Assembly (NCBI GenBank): GCA_963965975.1
Contig: OZ014424.1
Coordinates: 3,534,001 to 3,598,000 of the forward strand
DNA: 64,000 bases
Reading direction: 5' to 3'
DNA from: Xestospongia bergquistia
Lineage: Eukaryota > Porifera > Demospongiae > Haplosclerida > Petrosiidae
The notes under the pieces are model-generated. The model saw only the letters and a program-made list of their open reading frames with translations. It did not search any database and had not been told where the DNA came from. Of the stretch, positions 1 through 10,610 are shown one piece after another. Positions within the stretch are counted from its first letter, which is position 1. The number at the start of each line of letters is the position of its first letter. Both the position numbers and the translations under genes were made by a program.

Positions 1-1227
1 TGTCGAAATAATCACTCTGATATTGTGAAGTTATTACTTCAATTTAATGCTGATCCACTTATTACTACAAGAAATGAAGACACAGCTCTCACTGTATCTG
101 TACACATAAATTCCATTGAGATAGTGGAAATGTTACTTGATAAACAGCCAAAGAGCCAGAAATCAAGTTTAGTCGTAACAGCTCTCATTACAGCATGTCG
201 ATACGGACACTCTCAACTTATTATCACATTACTAATGTACTTACTTGACTATTTTCCAGATGAAGAATTCCAACTTTTTGCATTAAGTGCTGAAGGAGAT
301 CACATCTCTACAACAAGTCATATTTCTGATTGTACTGTTGATGTCAACTGTACACTAGTCAATGATATCACTCCTCTTATGATAGCCTCATCTTGTGGAC
401 ATGTAGAGACAGCAGAAGTCCTCTTAAAGGGTGGAGCTAATGTTAACAGTACAGACAGTGATGGATACACTCCACTAATATATGCTATAACAGGACACAA
501 GTCACTTCAAGTTATAGAACAGCTACTTAAAGCTGGTGCTCAACCTAATGTCTTTATTAATGACCAGAATATTGTTGAAAAAGTAAGAAAAGAAGGAAGA
601 GAAGATATGAGTAGATTATTAGAACAATTTAATGTTTTCAATATAACGGAAGAGGAGGAACAGTTACAGCTCTTTAGTGAAAATTTGACCATCCCAATTA
701 TTGAAGCTGCAAAAACAGGCAATACTGAGGTTGTTAAATTACTACTTAAAGAGAATGTAGATGTTAATGTTCAGGATGAAGAAGGAGTGACTGCCTTAAT
801 GATAGCTAGTGAAAATGGCCATACACAGGTTGTTGATCTACTGCTCAAAGCGAATGTAGATGTTAATGTTCAAGATGAAGAAGGAGTGACTGCCTTAATG
901 ATAGCTAGTGAAAATGGCCATACACAAGTTGTTGAAGTACTACTCAAAGAGAATGCTGATGTTAATATTCAGAACAAAGAAGGAGTGACTGCTCTAATGC
1001 TAGCTAGTGTGAATGGACATCTTGAAGTAGTTAAATGCTTACTAAAATCAAAAGCAGATCCCCATATAGTAGCATATATTGAAGGGATTGAAATGACAGC
1101 ACTTCTAATAGCAGCTTTTACTAGTAACAAAGACATTGTTAAAATGCTAATAGACAAAAGTGAACCCACTACTGATGAGATTGAAAAAGCAGTAGTAACA
1201 TCATGTTATGACGGTCGTCCTCTTTAA
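1..1227 (+). CDS. Ankyrin-repeat protein, 3' part
   Basis: The frame is open from base 1 to the TAA at 1225-1227. The in-frame GTG at 25 is not a start, because the codons before it (reading CRNNHSDI) are already in ankyrin register, so the gene begins outside the window. The protein shows several 33-residue ankyrin repeats: at the N-terminus, around bases 361-540, and a run of four or five from about 690 to 1180. Typical motifs are GHTQVVDLLLK and EGVTALMIAS. The middle part (about 200-330 and 550-660) is not clearly repeat. Ankyrin repeats are protein-binding solenoids; no catalytic, membrane or death domain is visible here, so the partner and pathway are unknown. Two central repeats are nearly identical in DNA. 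It looks intact and is the best host-gene candidate in the window. Confidence 0.85.
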   Translation, partial: CRNNHSDIVKLLLQFNADPLITTRNEDTALTVSVHINSIEIVEMLLDKQPKSQKSSLVVTALITACRYGHSQLIITLLMYLLDYFPDEEFQLFALSAEGDHISTTSHISDCTVDVNCTLVNDITPLMIASSCGHVETAEVLLKGGANVNSTDSDGYTPLIYAITGHKSLQVIEQLLKAGAQPNVFINDQNIVEKVRKEGREDMSRLLEQFNVFNITEEEEQLQLFSENLTIPIIEAAKTGNTEVVKLLLKENVDVNVQDEEGVTALMIASENGHTQVVDLLLKANVDVNVQDEEGVTALMIASENGHTQVVEVLLKENADVNIQNKEGVTALMLASVNGHLEVVKCLLKSKADPHIVAYIEGIEMTALLIAAFTSNKDIVKMLIDKSEPTTDEIEKAVVTSCYDGRPL

Positions 1228-1241
1228 TTGGTTTTCTCTCA

Positions 1242-1247
1242 AATAAA
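1242..1247 (+). promoter_or_regulatory. Candidate polyadenylation signal AATAAA
   Basis: AATAAA lies 15 bases after the stop codon of the ankyrin gene, in the expected orientation. The distance is short, and in AT-rich DNA the hexamer is common, so this is only a candidate. Confidence 0.4.
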
Positions 1248-1627
1248 CTTCCACACCTCAATAATGATCAGAAAGACTTATGTATTAAAGGAGTAGGTGA
1301 ACGCGGACAAACCCAAGTCTCCTTCTTGTATAAGTAATTTTTGTTTTATCCATTATTATTATTATTGATTGATCTATTTATAATAGTCTTGTAATCTAAA
1401 TATATTGTCTACAGCCAAAAACTATGGGTATTTTTATCAAGTAATGAGCAAACCATAAATGTCATACAATTAAACTTTATTATCTGAAAACAGGTTGTTG
1501 TTCAGAAAATCAGTTGAATAGGTGTGGCCATGATTATTCACTAACACATATAGGTAGGTAATGTACATTATAATAAAGTAATAAAGTAAAGCCTGTTAAA
1601 GGTTCAAAGACAACTAACAACATTATG
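1248..1627. other. Non-coding spacer
   Basis: AT-rich sequence after the ankyrin gene with short ATT and TAA runs. I see no convincing coding potential, RNA gene or repeat. Confidence 0.5.
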
Positions 1628-1632
1628 CAAGG

Positions 1633-2139
1633 CAGGGTTTCATTTAGAAAAATGGACAAGGGGGGGGCAAAATAATACTTCGAGAAAATTTAGGGGGGCG
1701 AAGGGACTGTGCGAGACAGCACGTCCTCTAGGGTGGTCTGGAGGCATGTCCCCAGAAAATTTCTGAATTTTAGACCCTCTGAGATCGCTTCTGGCACATT
1801 TTCAGACCATTTGTGGTTTTCAAACGACATGATAAGATGACCATATTTCTGGTGGTGATAAGACACTTAACACCTATAAACCAAGTTACAATGGTGCTGA
1901 TAAGGCATTTAGGAGTAATTTAACACCCATAGACTATTGGTGTTTAGGTTAAAAAATATACATACTCCTTGTGTTTAGCCTAAGGTTATCTTATGCTGCA
2001 TATTCCTTGTGTTAAGTTTCAGTTCTGTATCCATTACATCCAATTATCCCTTGAAAAAAAATGGCTAACTTAATTTCCAAGGGGAGCAAGACTCTAGCAA
2101 GGAGGGGGGCAAATGCCCCCCCCCCTAAATGAAACCCTG
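1633..2139. mobile_element. MITE-1, non-autonomous DNA transposon
   Basis: The ends are inverted repeats: CAGGGTTTCATTTAG on the left and its exact complement CTAAATGAAACCCTG on the right. Just inside lie a G-run (left) and C-run (right) that extend the pairing. CAAGG stands directly outside both ends (1628-1632 and 2140-2144), a 5-bp target duplication. The 507-bp interior has no long reading frame. The CAGGG start resembles hAT ends, but a 5-bp duplication does not fit hAT (8 bp), so the superfamily is left open. Confidence 0.8.
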
Positions 2140-2424
2140 CAAGGATATATGGTAACATGTACTCAGTTTTTCAGGTGGTCAATTAAAAGTTTCATTCAAT
2201 GACATTCAAGAGTTTGGTTCATTTAGTTTAGATTATCACATGTAGAACAATACCAAGTCCCTCTCGGTTTTCTCTTAAGATTACCACATTCAAAATGCCA
2301 CCAGCCAATTGAGCAATTTGCATTGTCACAATAAATCATTCTGCCAAACTGCCCCTGCATGCAAATGCAGTACTTTTCTTCATCAAATATTATTGCAAGT
2401 AAGCAATATATGTGTTATATATAC

Positions 2425-3347
2425 CTATTGGGGACTCAACAATGGTTGTCTTTTGAAATTCAGAATGTTTCTGAAACTGAGAATGTGTCAGAGACTAGTA
2501 CTAGAGGCTAGATTATCATAATTATAAATAATATAAACAATAACAGACAAACTGATCTATTGAAGACTTGTTGCCTTTTGAGACTGAGAACGTGTCTGAG
2601 ACTGAGTACCAGAAGCTAGATTATAACAATGAATAATGTAGAAGATAACTGGACAATCTGACCTTTTGGAGACTTGACAGTGGTAGCCTTTTGAGACTGA
2701 GAATATGTCTGTGACATAGTACTGGAGGCTGAATTAATATACCAATGAATAATACAGGTGATAACAAACAAACTGACCTATTGGAGACTTGACAGTGTTT
2801 GTCTTTTGAGACTGAGAACGTGTCCCTAACATAGTACAAGAGGCTAGATTATTATAACAATGAATTATATAGAAGATAAAAGACAAACTGACCTATTGGA
2901 GACTTGACAGTGGTTGCCTTTTGAGACCAAGAGCGTGTCCGAGATTTGAGTACTAGAGGGTAGATTATTATAACAATGAATAATATAGAAGAAAACAAAC
3001 AAACTGACTTATTGGAGACTTGACTGAGGTTGCCTTTTGAGACTGAGAACATGTCTGAGACTGAGTATCATAGGCTAGATTATCATACCAATGAATAATA
3101 TAGAAGAAAACAGACAAACTGACTTATTGGAGACTTGACAATAGAGGTTGCCTTTTGAGACTGAGAATGTGTCTAAGACTGAGTATCATAGGCTAGATTA
3201 TCATACCAATGAATAATATAGAAAAAAACAGACAAAGTGACTTATTGGAGACTTGACAGAGGTTGACTGAGAATGTGTCTGACCTTGAGTACTAGAGGCT
3301 AGATTTTTGTAACAATGAATAATATAGAAGATAACAGACAAACTAAC
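2425..3347 (-). repeat. Tandem array of about 115-bp units, candidate duplicated micro-exons
   Basis: Nine units start (plus-strand coordinates) at 2425, 2557, 2663, 2778, 2893, 3009, 3124, 3242 and 3348; spacing is 106-132 bp, mostly 115-116. On the minus strand each unit is an AT-rich stretch ending in AG, then a block of about 66 nt, then GTCAGT or a close variant. The block reads S/T/Q-rich with the core SQSQKATTVKSP. Units at 2663, 2778 and 3009 are open 66-nt blocks; the unit at 3242 is open with 57 nt; the unit at 2893 stays in phase only by using a downstream AG (60 nt). The unit at 3124 (69 nt) has a TAG, and the two at 2425 and 2557 are out of phase. It may be only a minisatellite that looks like exons. 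Confidence 0.75.
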
Positions 3348-3919
3348 CTATTGAAGACTTGGAGATACCTGCAGCACCTGATATGGTATATAAACTGTTC
3401 TCTAGTTCTTCAGGCATTGTAAACAATGAGCAACCTATTTGCAGTATAATATAACAGCACCTTCATTGATACTGGTTGGAAAAGTGCTAGACTTAAGATG
3501 AAATTATGCAAATAACTACCTTCAGTGGGATTGTTTGATGTAGATTGAGAACTGCTAATAGCGCCTGAACCAGTACAGGACTTTTTACAGCAAGAACCTT
3601 CTATAACAATATTGAGGAATCAAAATTTAACAGCGTTAATTCTCACTTTTTTAACTTAGCTTGATCTAATCAAAGTAAGAATGTGTAAGTTGTGGTATCT
3701 ATATATATATATATATACTTTTTTTCTTTTCTTCCTTCTCTCTCATTTCTTCTAATTTCCTTTTCTTTTTTTCTTCAATTGCCATACGATTCTCTGCACT
3801 TGTTAAGACTTTTCCAGACTTCTTTTGTGGTATAACTGGAAGATTACAAAAGGGTAATGCTAAAATCTTTGAAAAAATGGACGACTTTAATGTATGATTT
3901 CTCCACAACTGCAAGTCTG
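2425..3919 (-). CDS. Candidate multi-exon gene with serine/glutamine-rich micro-exon tail
   Basis: Model, minus strand, 5' to 3': exon about 3919-3719 (lysine/glutamate-rich end, RKLEEMREKEEKKK), 3600-3520 (81 nt, cysteine/serine-rich), 3434-3348 (87 nt), then the micro-exons of the tandem array. Each internal exon has an AG before it and GT after it, and a length divisible by three. Each starts with the last two bases of a codon and ends with the first base of one; the 3719 exon ends at the same phase. The first exon resembles the charged tail of pogo/jerky-type DDE transposases (GKVLTSAE), so the gene may derive from one; that is from memory. No start codon is found: the leftmost open frame begins at a TTG after an AG. 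The 3' end decays. Unknown function. Confidence 0.45.
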
Positions 3920-4510
3920 ATAAAGTTTTATAGTTATTTTGTCATACTTGAGAACACTACCAATAACTTTAGCACTTGAATCATGTATATCTCAAATAAG
4001 AAAGAAGGCATCAATAATATGTAAGTTAATTAGCCTCAACTCTATCAGATGGCTATTTTAGTTTTCCTTTAAAGTAATGGGAACACTAGTCATAGTTAAT
4101 TACAGAAAATGTTTCTTTTGAATTATGGTAAGGTAAAGAGTATGAATATAGTAGCATCTTTAATATGGATGCAAGAGAGATAGGAAAATGTCCAAGGTGT
4201 CTTATGTCATGTTTTATGCTGTGAAGACAATGAACATCCAAATAGCTGTTTTGGAAAAAAATGTTAATTTTAATTGTTACTCCACCAATTTGAGACGTCA
4301 AGGTGATAATCATACATCAGTACAATTATACTTGAACCAATTACTCAAGTCACTATAATGCAGTAGTATCATACTTTGTCCAAGTTGAGAAGAACCCTTC
4401 ATCAAAAAAAGGTGTTTTATGCATGGTATTTCCTTTCCTATTAAATGCATTCATTATTTGTTCATTTACATGTCATGCGAACAGACCATGTTTCTCTCAT
4501 GTTCGTGAAG
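3920..4510. other. Spacer, nothing recognised
   Basis: AT-rich DNA between the minus-strand exon array and the DDE-like gene. Reading frames here are short and show no recognisable motif. Confidence 0.5.
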
Positions 4511-4632
4511 ATGCCTAAGAGAAAGAGACTAAGGTCATATACAAAGGAAGTTGTTGCGAATGTCTATGACTATTTGAAGAACTCAACAGGTGTAAATGGA
4601 CTCAATATCTCTGAAGCAACACCTGTTAGTTG
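4511..4632 (+). pseudogene. DDE-transposase-like gene, 5' fragment, split by Copia-A
   Basis: The ATG at 4511 starts a basic peptide (MPKRKRLRSYTKEVV) that looks like the N-terminal helix-turn-helix leader of a DDE-type transposase gene. The frame runs to the Copia-A insertion point. The coding sense continues on the far side of Copia-A at 44375 (VDDFDHEAIRWKIYYLY), a phrase I associate with the same gene family. The last five bases, AGTTG (4628-4632), are the target duplication. Family assignment is from pattern memory; the rest of the gene is not recognisable downstream. Confidence 0.55.
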
Positions 4633-4859
4633 TGTTGGAGAAGAGTGATTTATAAGTATGAATGTGTTAATCACTTATGTAAACATAGTTATGTAATACT
4701 TCCTGTCAATGATGCTATATAAAATGAATGATTTTTGTATTGTTATATATATACTTATTGATCAATCTCTTTCTTGCTGACTTGCTATTTCTGATTATAT
4801 TTATCGTTGTTATATTATACTCTCTCATAATCAATTCGTTGCTTAAACTTTGCTAACAG
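4633..4859 (+). repeat. Copia-A 5' LTR
   Basis: 227 bp, TG...CA ended, about 96% identical by eye to the sum of 40984-41106 and 44263-44374. It contains CTATATAAAA near 4716, a plausible TATA box. The sequence after it (from 4860) would be the primer-binding site; I cannot assign a tRNA. Confidence 0.9.
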
Positions 4860-4965
4860 GTTATGACCCCAGATCAACGCTGTTATCGCTAAAGCAACAA
4901 TTGGACAAACAAAATGTTCTATTGACAGACTAGATGCAAACAATTAGTTCGTTTGGAAATTCCAG

Positions 4966-6001
4966 ATGAAACATCTCCTGCTGGCTAATGGTCTTTGGGG
5001 CCTAGTAGACGAAACAGAGGTACTCAGGCATGGAGCGACACCTCAAGAAGCTGAATACAACAAAAGGGCGGGAGAAAAGCGTTCTCAACAATTGTACTCG
5101 CTATCAACCCGTCTCAACTTTACCTTATTACTTCATGATAGACTGAAGCCAGCATGGGATGCTTTGTGTAACCATTTTGNNNNNNNNNNNNNNNNNNNNN
5201 NNNNNNNNNNNNNNNNNNNNNNNNNNNNNNNNNNNNNNNNNNNNNNNNNNNNNNNNNNNNNNNNNNNNNNNNNNNNNNNNNNNNNNNNNNNNNNNNNNNN
5301 NNNNNNNNNNNNNNNNNNNNNNNNNNNNNNNNNNNNNNNNNNNNNNNNNNNNNNNNNNNNNNNNNNNNNNNNNNNNNNNACTGTTAGAAGAGTCCAACAG
5401 CCCGGTAACTGTGTGGGAAAAACTCGCCAATCAGTTTCAGAAAAAGACATGGGCGAATAAGCTCATTCTGAGATGTAAACTCTACGCGCTAAGACTTAAA
5501 GACGAGACTCTGTCCATGAAACACATCAAGGCTATGACAGATCTTTAACGAGCTATCAGTCATTGGAGTCAAGGATGGGAGGAAGATCGTGTCGTACACT
5601 TACTTGTGAGTCTTGCTGACTCATACAACACACTTGTTACAGCACTCGAAGTCAGGCCTGAAGTTCCGAAGATGGACGTCGTTACAGAGAAGCTATACTA
5701 TGAAGAGAGGAAGCTAAAGGACCATGACAAGAATGAAGAAGCACTGGCAGCTAAACATAGATTTGGCTCGAGAGGTCCAAGGTGTCATTACTGTTGTAAG
5801 TTTGGTCACATACAACGGTACTGTACTGAACGAGCTCGAAGCGAGAAGATACCAGAAGGAACTGAAGTAAAAAAAGAGAAGAAGACCATGAAACAGAGAG
5901 CTCATAAGGTGCAGACCAGAAGAGGTGACTGCAAAACAATTGGTCTGGTAACATGTCATGTGTTATCAATTAACACCTCAAACGAGCCTGCAGACGCCTG
6001 A
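4966..6001 (+). pseudogene. Copia-A gag polyprotein region
   Basis: Gag-like sequence begins before the assembly gap (NGLWGLVDETE) and continues after it in a second frame (VWEKLANQFQKK). It ends with a zinc knuckle of form CX2CX4HX4C (CHYCCKFGHIQRYC, about 5793-5833), which in this family binds the RNA genome. A stop at 5546-5548 breaks the region and a TGA near 5999 stands just before the protease. The 200-N gap removes part of the coding sequence, so its phase across the gap cannot be judged. Confidence 0.8.
5180..5379. other. Assembly gap, 200 N
   Basis: Exactly 200 N, the look of a scaffold gap of nominal size. Any reading frame crossing it is unreliable. Confidence 0.99.
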
Positions 6002-7910
6002 ATAATTGACTCAGGAGCCACTTGTCACATCTGCAACAACAGACAGCTGTTTGCTAATTATAAGAGACTAAAGAAACCGCAAAAAGTCTCCCTAGGAGAT
6101 AGCCATATACTTGAAGCTACTGGTGGTGGTGTTGTTGCCTTGACTCTGGAGTTACCTGACAAACAGATAAGGAAGCGTAGACTACACGAGGTACTTTATG
6201 TACCAAAGTTGGCATACAACCTGCTAAGCGTATCTAAGATGACTGATGTTGGGAAACACATCACATTCAGTGACAATGAAGGTCATATGTATGATGAGAA
6301 AGAGGAGCTAGTAGCTGTTGCTACGAAGAAGGGTAACATTTATTATCTGAAATGTCTTCAGTCAACTCATCAACAAGTCAATGCTATTTGGAAAAAACAA
6401 CTCAAATCCAAAGAGAGCATATGGCATAGACGATTTGGACACTTAGGAGAGAGGAGTTTACGTGAGTTAGCTAAAAATAAATTAATTGATGGTTTTGATT
6501 ATAATTTATCTAATGATATTGATTTTTGTGAGTCATGTCTTGTAGGAAAACTCCACAGAAGTCCGTTCTCCAAAAATGGACGTAAACAAGCTGACTTTGT
6601 TCTCGATCTCGTTCACAGCGACGTATGTGGAAAGCTAAGCACACAGTCGTTGGGTGGAGCTGAATATTTTCTCACCTTTATTGATGATCAATCACACTAC
6701 ACATGGGTGTACATTATGAAGCACAAGAGTGAAGTTCTCCAGAAGTTTGTTGAATGGAAAGCTCTTGTTGAGACATCATCTGGTCGCAAACTGAAAATTC
6801 TCTGAATGGATAATGGTGGAGAGTACTGCCCTAAAGCGTTTAAGCAATACTGTAAGAGAGAGGGAATTCGACATGAGTTTACAGTTCCAAAAACACCAGA
6901 ACAAAACGGTGTTGCCGAACGAATGAACCGAACGTTAGTTAAGACAGTTCGATCAATGCTTGATGTTGCCACAGAAATTTTGGGCTGAAGATCTCTCTAC
7001 AGCAGTTTACTTGAGAAACCGTAGTCCAACCAAGACAGTGACTGGAATGACTCCATTTGAAGTGTGGACAGGAAAAAAAACCAATGTAGATCACTTGCGT
7101 GCATTTGGATGCACTGCCTATGCTCATATTGCTAAAGATGAAAGAAAGAAACTTGACTCAAAAGCGACAAAATGTATTTTATTAGGTTATGGTAATGAAA
7201 CTAAAACTAAGGGATATCATTTGTATGATCTAATTCAGTCGAGATGTTCAGTTCAATGAGTCCACAAGAGGAAATGAGAAGGAGAAAATTGAAAACAAGG
7301 AGCAGCGGCTCATATTGTTAAACAACTCTCATGAAGAGGAACATGCTCTTGAGGAAGAAGAGATAGCAGCTGGTCAACCAGTAGAAGCAGAGGAAACTCA
7401 CAATGAACCTGCTGATGTAGTAGAATCAGAAACAGTCACACGTAGATTGACTAGAGAGACAACACAGCCTGATAGATATGGTATCTGGGTCAATGCTGCC
7501 ACAGCCCAGAACAAGGAACCAGTGACAGTAGCTGAGGCACTCAGTTGCTCTGAAAAGGAGCAATGGAGAAATGCAATGGAGCAAGAGATGAAATCTCTTT
7601 ATTCAAATGAAGTATGGGATCTTGTGGAGTTACCAAAGAGAAGACAAATTGTTGGTAACAAATGGGTTTTTAGAAAGAAACTCAAAGCTGATGGCTCTGT
7701 GGAGCGCTATAAATTTCGGCTCTTTGCTCAAGGTTTTTCTCAACGACAAGGTGTTGACTATGATGAAACCTTTAGTCCTGTAATAAGGTTTGAGTCACTA
7801 TGTACTCTAATTGCTTTAGCTACTCAGAAAGGTCTCAAATTGCACCAAATGGATGTCACTGCTGCATTTCTAAATGGACAATTAGAACAACAAGTCTACA
7901 TGAAACAACC
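6002..7910 (+). pseudogene. Copia-A protease, integrase and start of reverse transcriptase
   Basis: In order: aspartic protease with IIDSGATCHI right after a TGA; GAG-pre-integrase region with the HHCC finger (WHRRFGHLG ... CESCLVGK); integrase core with LVHSDVCG, MDNGGEYCP and the glutamate in NGVAERMNRT; spacer; then copia-type RT with NKWVFRKKLKADG and MDVTAAFLNGQLEQQVY. Defects: TGA in place of a sense codon at 6803-6805, a one-base frameshift near 6960 and another near 7240. The copia order (integrase before RT) is clear. At 7909-7914 the sequence switches inside RT to the integrase of a different copia element. Confidence 0.88.
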
Positions 7911-8038
7911 AGTGACGTGTGTGGACCAATGCCCACTGAGTCCTTAAGACAAAAGAGATATTTCGTGTCATTCATTGATGTCTATTCGAGATGTTGTCAA
8001 GTCTATTTTATGAGACACAAATCTGAAGTTTTACATAA
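7911..8038 (+). pseudogene. Copia-B integrase fragment, part 1
   Basis: From 7911 the reading becomes SDVCGPMPTESLRQKRY..., an integrase core clearly different from the Copia-A integrase. It is interrupted by Harbinger-A after a TAA target site (8036-8038) and resumes in frame after 10788. There is no LTR and no gag at its left edge: Copia-B starts abruptly inside integrase, joined to Copia-A RT at a short shared stretch (about AGTG). Confidence 0.8.
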
Positions 8039-8237
8039 AGGCTGGGATACACGAGGTGATTTTGTTGTATGCAACACGTTGCATGAGATATATCTTATCG
8101 TGTATCATGAAAATCGCGACAATACTTGATCGCATGCAACTTGTTGCAAGCTATAGGGATTCCGTCTATTCTATGTGACAATATCGCAGCAAGATCAAAA
8201 GTAACCATGGAAACAGTAGTGGGTGTGGTTTCCTTAA

Positions 8238-10050
8238 AAATGGAGAAGAAATGGAGAACAGAAGATGTAAATCTTTTAATCACGTTGTACGAGGAGAGGA
8301 CAGTGTTATACAACACAAAGAGTAAAGACTATTTCAACAGAGATATGAGAAGCAAGGCACTTACAGAAATATCCCAAACTCTGGACACACCAGGTAGATA
8401 ATAACACACACACATAATAGTACATATATACATTACTATAGTCTCTATAAACATGTAGTGAAAGAAGTAGAAGAAATGGCGAAACTTGAGAACACAGTAT
8501 ACAAGAGAAAGAAGAAAGACGAAAAAAAGAAAAACTGGGACAGGAGTAGATGATGTGTATGTAACAAGATGGCTACATTATAAACAGCTAGAATTCTTGG
8601 AAGACTATGTTACACCAAAGAATACGCAATCAAACTTAGAGGTCAGTAAAATTATCATTAAATTAGATCATGTTGTTTTGCCATGACACACTTCCTGCAT
8701 CAGATATGAAGTATTGTACTAAATGTTCATGTACTTCTCTTGTACCTTGAGAGCTTCTATTACTCCCCCTACATTCAAGAGAGAGCATTCCTTGAGGCTG
8801 CTCCCCTTGTCTGCATTCTCCAAGAGTGATAGAATGTGTTGCGGAATTTTCACTATCAAGCTTCCAAGTTGAGCGTAAATCACCTTTGTAGATGTATTAG
8901 TGCAGAGAAAATTATGCAAGCTACAGCAAGCGATAACAATCTTTTCAACTTTGTCAGGAGACAAATTGATTGGTGCCATAAAAATCCTGAACCTGTTGGC
9001 TAGAATTCCGAAACTGTTTTCAACAATACGTCTTGCTTGGCTCAGGCGATAGTTGAAAATCCTTCTTTCATTTGTCAACCCTGCTTGTCCAAATGGTTTT
9101 TGTATGTATTGTTTCAATGAAAATGCATCATCAGCTGCCATCATGTATGGAATGGGTAATCCGCTTCCATCATCTAGAGGCTCTGGAGGAGGTATTTGGA
9201 GAGTATTGCTTTCCATTGCATTGAATAAAGAACAATTTTTAAATACACCGCCATCAGATATTCTATTGTTGCATCCGACATATATGTAAATAAACTTATA
9301 GTTGGCATCTACAACTGCTAGGAGAACAATGCTGAAAGTGTGTTTATAGTTAAAGTAGTAAGAACCACTCCCAGTGTGTGGTCTAATTACTATATGCTTT
9401 CCGTCCATTGATCCTATACAGTGGGGGAAATTCCACTGTTTCTCGAAATCATGGCAATATACTTCCATTCTATCTCTGTCCTAGGTACCTATGCAATGAA
9501 AAATAAAAAGCAATAAACAGCAATAGTACCTAGTAGACAGTTGTAATAGTCAATGAGTTGTTTCATCGTTATCTTTTTCATGCAGGCTCTTGATCAACAC
9601 AATATTGACGAAACAGAAGCATCAACCTTAGTAATGAAGATTATAAAAGTAATGCTGATGAAAGCATAATGTCAAATGAGGAACCAGATGCTGTTAGTGT
9701 GGTGTCAATAAAAAGGCCTACTACCCAAACAAAAAAAAGGATTTACTAAACGACAGAAAAGAGAGACTAGAGAAGAAAATCTTTTAGAGAAAGCTATTAC
9801 CATTATGGAGTCTACAAGCAACACATCAAAACCTATTCAAAAAGATGCTGATGATGTGTTTGGGGAATACGTAACTTATGAACTGAAAAACATCAAAGAC
9901 GAAGGTACGAAACAAAGAATTAAATTTCAGATACAATCCATCATATACTCTACTCATGCTGGTACTCAAATACCAATGATGCTTGGACCACATAATTATG
10001 CCATATACCCTAATGATACTGATATGTATGTAATTGAAGTGGACCACTAA
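8238..10050 (+). pseudogene. Harbinger-A MADF/BESS-like DNA-binding protein
   Basis: Exon 1 (8238-about 8398) starts at an ATG and encodes MEKKWRTEDVNLLITLYEE, the opening of a MADF/Myb-like domain. Exon 2 (about 8470-8641) continues it (VTRWLHYKQLEFLEDYV) and ends at GTCAGT. Exon 3 (about 9584-10050, after TTTCATGCAG) is acidic then ends in a BESS-like segment (DDVFGEYVTYELKNI). In Harbinger elements this protein partners the transposase in binding the ends. Frame changes inside exon 3 (near 9630 and 9745) suggest it is broken. Exon 3 lies between transposase exons of the opposite strand. Confidence 0.65.
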
Positions 10051-10610
10051 GTTCAAGAAGCAGTACATCACATACAAGAGATAGTACTCCGTGAAAGAAC
10101 TTGTGACAATTGTATAATTGCCTTAATTTTTTTTAATCACTTACGTACTTTCATATGATCTTTCAATACTTCACAATAACAGAGCATGATTCAGGTACAA
10201 TTTTACCAATTGTCTGTCTGGGAATTCTGTACAGATACTGTAAGCTAGTATATGATTCTCCTAAAAGTAACAATAATATATATATACACACACATTATGC
10301 ACAGGCACTGACCACTGACTAGAAAGCATAGAGTGAGTGGAAGTCGTTCTCCAGGAGGGATTGCTGGTCTCATATTTGTGTCACTATATGTTATATGTGG
10401 TGCCACTAGACTCAAGAGCTCCTCAAAGGATGTTACATCCATTCTCAGGAAATTTCTGTATGTGACCTGGTCACTCAGTCGTAATTCGTTCACTAGTTGG
10501 TGATATGCTCTGTGTTCCTGACGTGTGCTATGGCTAACCAAGTCTCTGACCCAGAAAGTTCTATTTCTTCGCCTCCTACGTCTCCTGGACAGTATTATGG
10601 CTATTAACAT
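8719..10610 (-). pseudogene. Harbinger-A DDE transposase
   Basis: Minus-strand exons: about 10610-10316 (arginine run, then WVRDLVSHSTRQEHRAYHQL), about 10250-10137 (LYRIPRQTIGKIVPE) and about 9487-8719 (nuclease core). The core shows the DDE triad: D in CIGSMDGKHI, D in MMAADDAF, E in RIVENSFG; it also has GCNNRISDGGVF and IACCSLHNF. The length and exon order fit PIF/Harbinger transposases. Defects: a TGA in the second exon and a frameshift near 9450 just before the core. In tandem copies 2 and 3 the core is cut at the RIVENSFG motif, so the catalytic glutamate is lost there. Confidence 0.85.

Noticed and set aside
25-27. GTG as start codon of the ankyrin gene
   Set aside because: The codons before it are already in ankyrin register and open to base 1; the true start is outside the window.
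3699-3718. Extension of the minus-strand lysine-rich frame into SIYIYI
   Set aside because: This is a TATATA repeat; a GT donor just before it, at matching phase, is a better end of the exon.
4966-5548. Single reading frames running across the N gap
   Set aside because: They are open only because N translates to X; the true phase across the gap is unknown.
9053-9289. Plus-strand frame inside the Harbinger transposase core (and copies at 16044 and 23035)
   Set aside because: It is the antisense of a recognised DDE core and shows no motif of its own.
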